From: Prolixibacter bellariivorans ATCC BAA-1284
GTDB lineage: Bacteria > Bacteroidota > Bacteroidia > Bacteroidales > Prolixibacteraceae
Length of the DNA: 64,000 bases
Direction of reading: 5' to 3'
Assembly: GCF_000621705.1 (NCBI RefSeq)
Contig: NZ_JHXO01000005.1
Coordinates: forward strand, 310,001-374,000
A program made the position numbers and the translations under genes. The notes below the pieces were generated by a model. The model was not told the DNA's origin. It made no database searches and was given only the letters and a program-made list of their open reading frames with translations. Shown in pieces: positions 16,361 through 24,496 of the stretch (position 1 is its first letter; each line of letters begins with the position of its first letter).

Positions 16361-18458
16361 TCCAGCGTCCTTCTTTCAAAGATTGAATGGCCGCAAAGCT
16401 AGCCTTGGTGGTGTTTACAATCTCATCGAAAGGGATAATGGGGTGACCGCTTTTGACAGACTCCACCAACAGTTTAAACTGCTTCTTGTGTCCTTTGTCT
16501 AGTTTGGTTTTCGTTTTAGAAAAACCTTTTACACCATACCCCTTTAACGTACGCCAGTTGTCAATAATCAGTGTTTTTTCCTGGTTGTAGGCTTCGATGC
16601 GCTCCTTGGAATAGGCTTTACTGCCGTTAGCAAAATAGTTGATTACTGCATTCGTTCCGTTTTCATATTTTAGTAAAATACTGGCATTGTCGGTATTCTC
16701 CTCAGGATTGATTCCCATACTGTTCATGGCTACTGCCTTGACCTTACTTCCGGCTAAGAAAGTGCAAAGATCGATGTAGTGACAGGCTTCACCGATAATG
16801 CGTCCGCCACCAATTTCTAAATCGTGTACCCATACTTCGGGAGGGATAAAACCGGCATTCATCGTGGCCACGATATTTTTAGGGCCTTCACCTAACAATT
16901 TTTTCATTTTTTGCGCCAGGGGAGCGAAACGCCGGTTGAAACCCACGACCACCATTCTGTCATTTTGATTGGCTGCTTTCGTAATTTCATCCAGTTCTGT
17001 TTCATTCAGACAAAGCGGTTTCTCAACAAATACATTTTTCCCGGCCTTTAATGCCTCGATGGTCATTGGAGCGTGTAAATTGTGGCGCGTGGTAATCATG
17101 ATCGTATCGACCTCTGCATCCTTTAGTATTTCCTGATAATCGGATGTTGCCTGAGTAATGTTTCCTTTTCTTGCTAACGTCTTGGCTGATAATCCCCCTG
17201 CGCTGGCAATTATTTTCATTTTGGCATCGGCTGCCAACATTCCGGGAATAATGGTCGATGACGTGAAGTTGCCGGCTCCAATAATTCCAAAAACTCCTTT
17301 TTGTCCATTGAATTGGCTGGAGGTTACTTCCACTGTCACTTTTTTATTGGCTTGTTCCGGATAGGTCAGGATGGAAGCAATGGAGCCCTGTTTTCGCATG
17401 TTACCATAAATGATATCGAATTCTTCCAGTGGTACTTCTTCCGTAATTAGTGGCTTCACATCCAGTTGTCCTTTGGAGATGGCGTTCAGGATGGCTTCAA
17501 AATTTCTTTTTTCCGTCCATCGGACATAACCGATGGGATAATCCTGTCCTTTTTGTTCGTAGTTTTCATCATAACGTCCGGGGCCGTATGAGCAGGACAC
17601 CTGGAATGTTAGTTCTTTTTTGTAAAAATCGTCCCGGCGTATATTTAATCCAATCACTCCAACCAGAATAACTCGTCCCCTCTTGCGGCTCATTTCTGCA
17701 GCCTGGTGGATGATTTCATCGCTTTTGTTGGAAGCAGTTATAATTACTCCATCCGCACCAATTTCGTTTGTTTGCTGCAGAACGTATTTCACTGGATCGG
17801 TTCCGTTTCCAGGATTAAATGCTGTAATTCCTTTGGATGCGGCCATATCGACTTTTTGCTGGTCAAAGTCGTAGCCAATGACGTTGCAGCCATTGGCCTT
17901 CAATAATTCTGCCGTAACAAGCCCGATAAGTCCAAGGCCAACAACCACGATTGTTTCTCCGAAGGTCGGGTTACAAAGACGAATTCCTTCCAGGCCAATG
18001 GAACCGATAACGGTGAAGGCAGCTTCCGAATCTGTTACATTGTCAGGAATTTTGGCGACTAAATTTTCAGGAATGCAAACAAATTCAGCATGATTCCCAT
18101 TGGAGGCCACCCGATCACCTACCTGAAAGCTATGTACTCCTTTGCCAACAGCTTCCACAATACCTACGTTACAATAGCCCAAAGGAAGTGGTTGGTTTAG
18201 TTTGTTAAACACTGCCTCTACGGTAGGCAAAACTCCCTCAGCTTTCATTTTATCCAACACCTGCTTTACCTTATCGGGTTGCTGGCGTGCTTTGTCAATA
18301 AAGCCGGCTTTGCCAAATTCAACCAACATGCGCTCTGTCCCTAATGAAACTAAACTTCGGGTTGTCCGAACTAATACGGTTCCTGGTCTGACTTGCGGTG
18401 TTGGAACTTCTTCTAATATGGTATTGCCTTTTTTAAGGTCCTGGATGATTTGTTTCAT
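16350..18458 (-). CDS. Bi-domain oxidoreductase: zinc-type alcohol dehydrogenase plus Gfo/Idh/MocA
   Basis: 702 residues. Residues about 1-350 are a medium-chain dehydrogenase (RPGTVLVRTTRSLVSLGTER, EAAFTVIGSIGLEGIRL, and the Rossmann stretch VVVGLGLIGLVTAELL near 175). From about 385 to the end is a Gfo/Idh/MocA oxidoreductase: GVFGIIGAGNFTSSTIIP, then KNVFVEKPLCLN (the EKP motif, about 500) and GEACHYIDLCTFL. The fused enzyme is a known companion of heparinase-like proteins in polysaccharide loci; the sugar oxidised or reduced is unknown. The start overlaps the stop of the upstream GT4 gene by 4 bases (ATGA), indicating translational coupling. Confidence 0.88.
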   Translation of the reverse strand: MKQIIQDLKKGNTILEEVPTPQVRPGTVLVRTTRSLVSLGTERMLVEFGKAGFIDKARQQPDKVKQVLDKMKAEGVLPTVEAVFNKLNQPLPLGYCNVGIVEAVGKGVHSFQVGDRVASNGNHAEFVCIPENLVAKIPDNVTDSEAAFTVIGSIGLEGIRLCNPTFGETIVVVGLGLIGLVTAELLKANGCNVIGYDFDQQKVDMAASKGITAFNPGNGTDPVKYVLQQTNEIGADGVIITASNKSDEIIHQAAEMSRKRGRVILVGVIGLNIRRDDFYKKELTFQVSCSYGPGRYDENYEQKGQDYPIGYVRWTEKRNFEAILNAISKGQLDVKPLITEEVPLEEFDIIYGNMRKQGSIASILTYPEQANKKVTVEVTSSQFNGQKGVFGIIGAGNFTSSTIIPGMLAADAKMKIIASAGGLSAKTLARKGNITQATSDYQEILKDAEVDTIMITTRHNLHAPMTIEALKAGKNVFVEKPLCLNETELDEITKAANQNDRMVVVGFNRRFAPLAQKMKKLLGEGPKNIVATMNAGFIPPEVWVHDLEIGGGRIIGEACHYIDLCTFLAGSKVKAVAMNSMGINPEENTDNASILLKYENGTNAVINYFANGSKAYSKERIEAYNQEKTLIIDNWRTLKGYGVKGFSKTKTKLDKGHKKQFKLLVESVKSGHPIIPFDEIVNTTKASFAAIQSLKEGRWIEI

Positions 18459-19468
18459 TTGATAATTTTTTCAATAATATTTTTTAGACCATTAAGCCTG
18501 GTAGAATATGAGAAAAGTTCTTTACTTCTTTCTATACCTTGTCTGGCTTTTTCTTCTATGATATTATGGTTACTAATTGTTGAAAGTATCGATTTCGCTA
18601 TTTCTTCAGGTGTATTTTCTTTTGTGTAAACAGGTAAGTTATCAAGAACGTAAGGGACTGCAGAGTTTTTTGTTGATAAGACAACTGCCCCGCATGAGCT
18701 TGCTTCTAACATTGCTAATCCAAACCCTTCATAATATGTTGGTGAAATGAATATACTACATTTCTTCATCAATTCTATTTTCTCTTCCTCCGAAACACTA
18801 CCCCTAAATTGAACAAGGTTTTCTATCTTAAGGTCTTTTACTAGTTTTTCTAATTCGTGAATGCCATCCCCATATCTACCTACAATGATATACTTATAAT
18901 CTTTTAGTTGGTCTTTTATTAGTGCAATAGCCTTTATCGTTAAGTCAATGCATTTTCTTTTATAATTTGCTTTTTGAAGCCAAGAGACAGAGAGAAAAAA
19001 TTTTTCTTTTGGAAGAATAGGTGATGTTTGGTTTTGATACTTAGGTTCAACAATGTGTGGTATGTAGTTGAAATTATTATAATTGAAGTGCTTTTTCATT
19101 TCAATTAGTTCATATTCAGATACAAATATGTTTGCATCTGAATATTTTAATGGTGTTTTTATTAGTATTCTTTCAATAAATGACCTGCTATGGTAACTAT
19201 TGTGAGGATTAGCAATGTTGAATGTTCCAGTTATTATTAAGGGTTTTCTATTAATTATACTTGCAATCAGAGGAAATATCGCGTAAGTCCACCACCATAC
19301 AAAATACAAATCATATTTTATTCTAAATAATTCAGATATGCGGTTGGTTATTATAACTTCGTACCCGAGTTCTTTTAAAATTCTTATGTCTTGAGCATAG
19401 AAATTAACATCGTCTAGTATCTTGATATCATCTATCTTAACAAAGAAACAGATTTTTTTATTTTTCAT
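18455..19468 (-). CDS. Glycosyltransferase family 4
   Basis: 337 residues. The C-terminal domain is clear: FFLSVSWLQKANYKRKCIDL (about 168), YIIVGRYGDG (about 198) and the GT4 site ISPTYYEGFGLAMLEASSCGAVVL (E-x7-E, about 255-278). The N-terminal domain is short and less typical (MKNKKICFFVKIDDIKILDD). It probably transfers a sugar to the lipid-linked repeat unit at the cytoplasmic face. This gene and the next six to its right (to about 25950) are clearly richer in A and T than the flanking sugar-nucleotide genes. It overlaps the downstream bi-domain dehydrogenase by 4 bases. Confidence 0.85.
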   Translation of the reverse strand: MKNKKICFFVKIDDIKILDDVNFYAQDIRILKELGYEVIITNRISELFRIKYDLYFVWWWTYAIFPLIASIINRKPLIITGTFNIANPHNSYHSRSFIERILIKTPLKYSDANIFVSEYELIEMKKHFNYNNFNYIPHIVEPKYQNQTSPILPKEKFFLSVSWLQKANYKRKCIDLTIKAIALIKDQLKDYKYIIVGRYGDGIHELEKLVKDLKIENLVQFRGSVSEEEKIELMKKCSIFISPTYYEGFGLAMLEASSCGAVVLSTKNSAVPYVLDNLPVYTKENTPEEIAKSILSTISNHNIIEEKARQGIERSKELFSYSTRLNGLKNIIEKIIK

Positions 19469-19522
19469 ATCATGTCAGATATTCAGTGTTTTATGATTTT
19501 TTTTGTTGATAATAATTCGACA

Positions 19523-20725
19523 TTAAGTGTGTTGCATGATTGGATTATTCTTTTTTCTTAATGTGTTGTAAGTTAAATATAATAGAATCCCAAATGTTGG
19601 AAATTCATAAAAGAATAGATTACCTGTATAAGAGTCAAACCAAGCAAAAAATAACATGGTAAGGAATGTTCCATAAATAACAAGGAAAATTAAATCCTTT
19701 GTTTTTAAGGAAATGATTAAGAAGGAGTATGTCATTGCTCCAAAAATCAGAGTATAAATAATTCCCCAGAAACTTCCACTATATATATATATGGTTCCGA
19801 AGAAGGTTTTAGTGTTAGTACTTATGTCGCCACCTATGTTCGTCATTATATTTTTATAGTTGTATAGCTCTCCATCTCCCAAAAAGTGATTGTAAATGTT
19901 AATAAGTGGATTAACTATGACGCCGGGGTCAAAGCCAATCTCATTATTTTGTTTTAAATATTCTGAAAGCCCTAAAGGTCCCGAGAAAATATATGTCATA
20001 AAGTGAGTAAAAACGAATTTAATTGGCATTTGAGGGCCTATAGCAATTCTGTATACGGTGTAAAATAAAAGAAAGCTTGATAATAGTAATTTTGTTATGA
20101 ACCAGATTGATAAAGTTGTTTTCCTTAATATAATTCTTACGAAAAGCCCCGAAATGATTGGTATAAATATCCAGCCTTTTACCCCATAAGAGATGAAGAA
20201 GAAGAGTAGTATAAGTAGGGGAATATTGTATTTTTTTTTGTACTTAACAATTAGAGCAATAAAGAAGAATCTTGATGCCATAAGAGTATGACCAGAAATA
20301 CCACCTCCAAAAGCCGCCTGAAAATTATCACTGCCGATTGGTGCAATTTTCAAAGTAAGAAGCAATTCTACCGAAAGTATGACTATAGCGATGTAGGATA
20401 ATTTAAGTATTACCTTGTCAAGGTGTTGGTTGTCATATAGAAGGAATGGGTTTTTATGAATGTTTGTTTTTGGTAAAATTAGAACTGATAGAAATATTCC
20501 TGGTAACCAAAAAATGAATATACCAAATATCCATATCCATAAAGAATCAAAATTGAATGAAACAAATCCTAGTGAGGGGCCAACGAAAATTGCCAATAGA
20601 ACAATTATTCCATAGGGGATTGAAAGAATCGTGATTGGAGTTATGATGGTACCATATATTAGTCTATCAATCTTGGATAAGACAACTATTTCAATTATAA
20701 AGATTATTAAGATATATTGACTCAT
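19523..20725 (-). CDS. O-antigen/capsule polymerase-like membrane protein (Wzy)
   Basis: 400 residues with about ten hydrophobic segments throughout (for example YILIIFIIEIVVL, WIWIFGIFIFWLPGIFLSVLIL, IPLLILLFFFISYGVKGWIFIPIISGLFV). There is a large loop around residues 235-310 (GPLGLSEYLKQNNEIGFDPG). It lacks enzymatic motifs. The membrane layout, the position among glycosyltransferases and a flippase, and the low sequence conservation fit a Wzy/oligosaccharide repeat-unit polymerase of the O-antigen polymerase type. This is the only candidate polymerase in the locus. Two bases separate it from the upstream GT2 gene. Confidence 0.75.
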   Translation of the reverse strand: MSQYILIIFIIEIVVLSKIDRLIYGTIITPITILSIPYGIIVLLAIFVGPSLGFVSFNFDSLWIWIFGIFIFWLPGIFLSVLILPKTNIHKNPFLLYDNQHLDKVILKLSYIAIVILSVELLLTLKIAPIGSDNFQAAFGGGISGHTLMASRFFFIALIVKYKKKYNIPLLILLFFFISYGVKGWIFIPIISGLFVRIILRKTTLSIWFITKLLLSSFLLFYTVYRIAIGPQMPIKFVFTHFMTYIFSGPLGLSEYLKQNNEIGFDPGVIVNPLINIYNHFLGDGELYNYKNIMTNIGGDISTNTKTFFGTIYIYSGSFWGIIYTLIFGAMTYSFLIISLKTKDLIFLVIYGTFLTMLFFAWFDSYTGNLFFYEFPTFGILLYLTYNTLRKKNNPIMQHT

Positions 20726-20727
20726 TA

Positions 20728-21789
20728 TTATTTGAAATCTTTTTGAGAATATTTCATGTAATAGGCTTTATCTATTTTGTTAATCTTAGTTGATTCTGAA
20801 ATTATTTTATTAAACATTTTTATAGTGTGCACCGGATTTATTTTATATTTCAAATAAATCATTGGAATAGCATAAAAAATCTGCACAGCTATCTTGACAA
20901 CGTAGATTGGTTTAGATGAATAATGCTTATTGTTTAAAAATCTCGATAAATAATTGATATATGCAATGCCAAGAGTATTAGGCTTCATTCTTTTGACACT
21001 TGTATTGACCTTGTGATAAATGATGGCATCGTAGCAACATGCCATCTTATTTTTGTTTTTTTGTTGTCGCAACGAAAATTCCATATCTTCTTCTCCGAAG
21101 AAAAATCTTTCTGACAATATTCCTGTTTTGTCAGGTTTTAATAACAAGGCACAACCACTGGCAAATGTAATATCCCTAAATCCATGTTGGGGGACGCTGG
21201 CAATGTGTTTTTTTGCATAAAAATATTTGCGATTGCCATACCACATTATCTTTCCCCCACAATTCCATATCCTGTTACTTGGTTCGAAGTATCTAATTTG
21301 AGGTATTACCGCCACGTAATCTTTTTTTGATGATAAAAAAGTCATTAGGGATGAAATAGAATTTTTATCTACAACTGTGTCATTATTAAGCAACATAGCA
21401 TATTCTGAATTGCTTTCTAGAAGATATCGTAGCGCAACATTATTTCCTGCGGCAAATCCCAAATTATCATTGTTTTTTACAAATACTAACCGCTCGGATG
21501 ATTTCGTTTTTTCTAAAAGCTCTTCGAGGTCGTCTTTACCTCCTAACTCAGCTTGAGTTTTTTCATAAAAGGCAATCTGCGAGAAATTATTCTCACACCA
21601 ATTTATCAAATTAGAAATTGATTCTGGTTCAGAACCGTTGTCAACAAGAATTATTTTATAATTTTCATAATCGTTTTCCCTGACTGACTTCAAGCATGCT
21701 ATAGTATCATCTGTTCCATTCCAATTTAAAACAATAATATTCACTCTTTCGTGCATTTCTTCTAATAAATTATGATTATCAATAGACAA
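20728..21789 (-). CDS. Glycosyltransferase family 2 (rhamnosyltransferase-like)
   Basis: 353 residues, GT-A fold. NIIVLNWNGTDDTIACLKS (about 17) is the WbbL/rhamnosyltransferase style opening; LLNNDTVVD (about 137) is the DxD-equivalent; and FFFGEEDMEFSLRQ (about 225) the acid region near the catalytic base. An insertion of about 35 charged residues (AELGGKDDLEELLEK) follows the first helix and is unusual. Downstream members of this type often transfer deoxyhexoses such as rhamnose or fucose, which matches the GDP-fucose genes here, but the donor is only inferred. The start could be either M at residue 1 or the M at residue 12 (MHERVNII). Confidence 0.85.
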   Translation of the reverse strand: MSIDNHNLLEEMHERVNIIVLNWNGTDDTIACLKSVRENDYENYKIILVDNGSEPESISNLINWCENNFSQIAFYEKTQAELGGKDDLEELLEKTKSSERLVFVKNNDNLGFAAGNNVALRYLLESNSEYAMLLNNDTVVDKNSISSLMTFLSSKKDYVAVIPQIRYFEPSNRIWNCGGKIMWYGNRKYFYAKKHIASVPQHGFRDITFASGCALLLKPDKTGILSERFFFGEEDMEFSLRQQKNKNKMACCYDAIIYHKVNTSVKRMKPNTLGIAYINYLSRFLNNKHYSSKPIYVVKIAVQIFYAIPMIYLKYKINPVHTIKMFNKIISESTKINKIDKAYYMKYSQKDFK

Positions 21790-21875
21790 TTGAAAAATTA
21801 GTGATTTTTCTGATTTTATTTTTAATTATTTATATCGCTTTTTTGACACAACGGATCAAAGCGAAGACATAATTG

Positions 21876-22817
21876 TTATGAATTTTTCTTCCAGTATAGT
21901 TTTAAAAATAACCTGAGAAACTTTTTTTCTAATAAGAATGTTAATACTCTCAGCTTTAATGTTGGGGTTTCGAACTCTTTAATTTCAGATAACAATTCAT
22001 CGATTTTCTTTTCATTTTTGAAAAGGAAAAGATATGCTTTGTTAGAATAGTATCTTTGCCACACTCTATTTTCCATATTGGAATGGCCATATTTGTTGAT
22101 ATAAAATACCTTAATTTTGTGATAGTTAGTTAAGAATGCCAGGTCTTTTTTATAATCGGTAGAATGACTGGCCGAATTTTCCAGTACCCGATAAACGGCA
22201 AATTCTGCATCAAAAAATTTTATTTTACTATTGTGTGCTACCCATAGCCAAAGTGGGTAATCTCCCATTATCCAATCTTTATTCTCTGGTTGTATATCGC
22301 CATTATATCGATCATATAATTCCCTCCGAAGTAAAACTGTTGGCGTCGAGATTGTATTATTAACCAAAAGATCGTCAAAAGTCAAAGCCTCTACGCCAAA
22401 AGATTTTTTAAAAGTTTTTTCTTTCTCTTTATATACTTTCGCTTTGGAATAACACAATCCATGGTCATTATTCTTATTGAGGAAATCAACCTGTTTTTGC
22501 AATTTATGAGGATCAATCCAATAGTCATCACCTTCACAAAAGGCAATATAGTCTCCAGTGCATGACTCTAAGGTTCTGATAAGATTTGGTATAACGCCAA
22601 GATTTTTTTCAGAAGGTAACAACCTTATATTAGAGTATCTTGAAGAATATTCTTTACATATCTGTCTTGTTCTGTCAGGGCTGCAATCTTCGCCAATTAC
22701 CAATTCAACTCTGAAATTTGTTTTTTGCATCAGAACACCTTCAATCGCTTGTTTGATATATGATTCATGATTATATGTTATCATGCAGACGCTGACCAAC
22801 ATGGGGCTAGTATTCAT
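21876..22817 (-). CDS. Glycosyltransferase family 2
   Basis: 313 residues. SVCMITYNHESYIKQAIEGVL (residues 9-29), the donor-binding ELVIGEDCSPDRT (about 40), and the DxD-like AFCEGDDYWIDPHKLQKQV (about 92-110) identify a GT-A fold GT2 enzyme. The last 100 residues contain many aromatic and basic residues, typical for membrane-near capsule transferases. The start overlaps the upstream acetyltransferase by 11 bases. The 86-base gap downstream to the next GT2 is AT-rich and empty. Donor sugar unknown. Confidence 0.87.
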   Translation of the reverse strand: MNTSPMLVSVCMITYNHESYIKQAIEGVLMQKTNFRVELVIGEDCSPDRTRQICKEYSSRYSNIRLLPSEKNLGVIPNLIRTLESCTGDYIAFCEGDDYWIDPHKLQKQVDFLNKNNDHGLCYSKAKVYKEKEKTFKKSFGVEALTFDDLLVNNTISTPTVLLRRELYDRYNGDIQPENKDWIMGDYPLWLWVAHNSKIKFFDAEFAVYRVLENSASHSTDYKKDLAFLTNYHKIKVFYINKYGHSNMENRVWQRYYSNKAYLFLFKNEKKIDELLSEIKEFETPTLKLRVLTFLLEKKFLRLFLKLYWKKNS

Positions 22818-23358
22818 TTATTAAAAGATTAAGTAATTTATTGCTTCTTTTAGAATGTAGCTTGGCGGGAATTCCTTTATAAATACCCCATCCGGATAGG
22901 TTTTTGTTTATTAGAGACATTGCCCCCACTGCAACACCTTCTTCTATTGTAACCTCAGGTAAAACCACGCAATTGCTACCCAGTTGACTATATTTTTTAA
23001 TTATAATCTTTCCACCAGTAACATTTGTGTATTTAGAATCAATTGTTGGGCCAATCAAATATTCTCCTGAAAAATCATCAGTTGCACTAAATAGAGTGCA
23101 ACGAGGCGAGAGTCCAGTATAATCTTCCATCTCGATTCCGAACTTTCCATATAACGCATTATATGCAGAAATGTGAATGTAACTACCTAATTTTATTTTT
23201 CCCGAAAGAATGCAAAAATCATCAATTCTCACATTGTTTCCAATGATCATATCACTGGCCCCATAAAATTGAGCATATCTACTAATCAAAACATTCTTTC
23301 CGACCTCCTTAAATCCAATTTGGGTCAATTCTTTTTCTGTATAAAATGAGGTTGTCAT
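22807..23358 (-). CDS. Hexapeptide-repeat acetyltransferase (VioB-like)
   Basis: 183 residues from the ATG at 23358 (MTTSFYTEKELTQIGFKEVG); a longer frame to 23406 overlaps the aminotransferase stop region and is less likely. Left-handed beta-helix (LbetaH) pattern: ISRYAQFYGASDMIIGNNVRI, KIKLGSYIHISAYNAL, IIIKKYSQLGSNCVVLPEVTIEEGVAVGAMS, which are imperfect hexapeptides [LIV]GxxxX. Size and opening resemble the dTDP-4-amino-4,6-dideoxyglucose acetyltransferase (VioB). Directly after a VioA-like aminotransferase, it probably N-acetylates the sugar to dTDP-4-acetamido-4,6-dideoxyglucose. A generic sugar O-acetyltransferase cannot be excluded. Confidence 0.75.
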   Translation of the reverse strand: MTTSFYTEKELTQIGFKEVGKNVLISRYAQFYGASDMIIGNNVRIDDFCILSGKIKLGSYIHISAYNALYGKFGIEMEDYTGLSPRCTLFSATDDFSGEYLIGPTIDSKYTNVTGGKIIIKKYSQLGSNCVVLPEVTIEEGVAVGAMSLINKNLSGWGIYKGIPAKLHSKRSNKLLNLLINEY

Positions 23359-23368
23359 ATTTTTATCG

Positions 23369-24496
23369 TTAGGTTCTTTGATTTGCCTTGATAATATCGC
23401 AAACATTCATTTGTTCGTCCATTGTCAGATCCGGATAGATAGGCAAACAAATTACTTGTTTTGTGATTCCTTCTGCAACGGGCAAATTGTCTGCTTGTGC
23501 AGAGGGTAATCCTTTATAGCTGGGGAATTGACTAATAAGGGGAAAAAAATATCGTCTTCCAAAAATATTGTTAGACTTAAGTTCTTCATACAGTCCATCG
23601 CGAGTCATCGCGTATTCTTTCGAATCGATTAGTATCGGGAAATATGAATATGAGTGTGTGACTCCCTCTATGTCGTTGAGAAATCTCAAACCCTTGATTC
23701 CGATCAGATTTTTTCTATATATATCCGCAATAGTTTTTCTTTTGGCTATATTATCATCTACATATTTAAGTTGTAATAATCCATATGCAGATTGTAGTTC
23801 ATTCATCTTTGCATTTATTCCTGGTTCAATTACTGTTGTTTCACCAGCAAAACCAAAGTTCTTTAAAAAGTCTATACGTTTTTTGGTCTTTTCATCAGGA
23901 CAAATGATTGCTCCACCTTCAATTGTATTAAAAACTTTCGTGGCATGAAAGCTTAAAATAGATAAGTCACCATAATTGAGCACCGAATTTCCATTCACTT
24001 TAACGCCAAAGGCATGTGCAGCATCGTATATGAGTTTCAATCCGTAGGTATCGGCAATTTGTTGCAATGCATCAAGATTACATGGATTGCCGTATACATG
24101 TACAGGCATAATGGCTGTTGTTTGGGGAGTGATTGCCGCTTCCACTTTTTCCGGATCGAGATTAAAAGTATTAGGCTCTATATCCGCGAAAACGGGTTTT
24201 ATGTTGTTCCACCACAGGGAATGCGTCGTTGCGACAAAACTATATGGAGTGGTAATCACTTCACCCGTGATTCTAAGAGCTTGAAGAGCTGTTACAAGTG
24301 CTAACGTTCCATTGGAAAAAAGTGATATGTATTTGACTCCCAAATATTCTGCCAGTTCTTGTTCAAGTTGTTGATGTAGAGGTCCATTGTTGGTTAGTAT
24401 TTTGTTTTGCCAGATTTTCTTTAAATATTCTGTAAATTCATCTAAAGGGGGCATAGCTGGCTGAGTTACATAGATTGGCTTATTTTGTTTCTTCAT
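23369..24496 (-). CDS. DegT/DnrJ/EryC1 sugar aminotransferase (VioA-like)
   Basis: 375 residues, PLP-dependent. It begins MKKQNKPIYVTQPAMPPLDEF; the LTNNGPLHQQLEQELAEYLG block and VKYISLFSNGTLAL (phosphate-binding) follow; FHATKVFNTIEGG (PLP lysine, about 182) and GINAKMNELQSAYGL are conserved. Among relatives it reads most like VioA and FdtB, which make dTDP-4-amino-4,6-dideoxyglucose or dTDP-3-amino-3,6-dideoxygalactose from dTDP-4-keto-6-deoxyglucose, the RmlB product. With the acetyltransferase next to it, I favour dTDP-N-acetylviosamine. Its start overlaps the upstream wzx gene by 17 bases. Confidence 0.85.
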   Translation of the reverse strand: MKKQNKPIYVTQPAMPPLDEFTEYLKKIWQNKILTNNGPLHQQLEQELAEYLGVKYISLFSNGTLALVTALQALRITGEVITTPYSFVATTHSLWWNNIKPVFADIEPNTFNLDPEKVEAAITPQTTAIMPVHVYGNPCNLDALQQIADTYGLKLIYDAAHAFGVKVNGNSVLNYGDLSILSFHATKVFNTIEGGAIICPDEKTKKRIDFLKNFGFAGETTVIEPGINAKMNELQSAYGLLQLKYVDDNIAKRKTIADIYRKNLIGIKGLRFLNDIEGVTHSYSYFPILIDSKEYAMTRDGLYEELKSNNIFGRRYFFPLISQFPSYKGLPSAQADNLPVAEGITKQVICLPIYPDLTMDEQMNVCDIIKANQRT

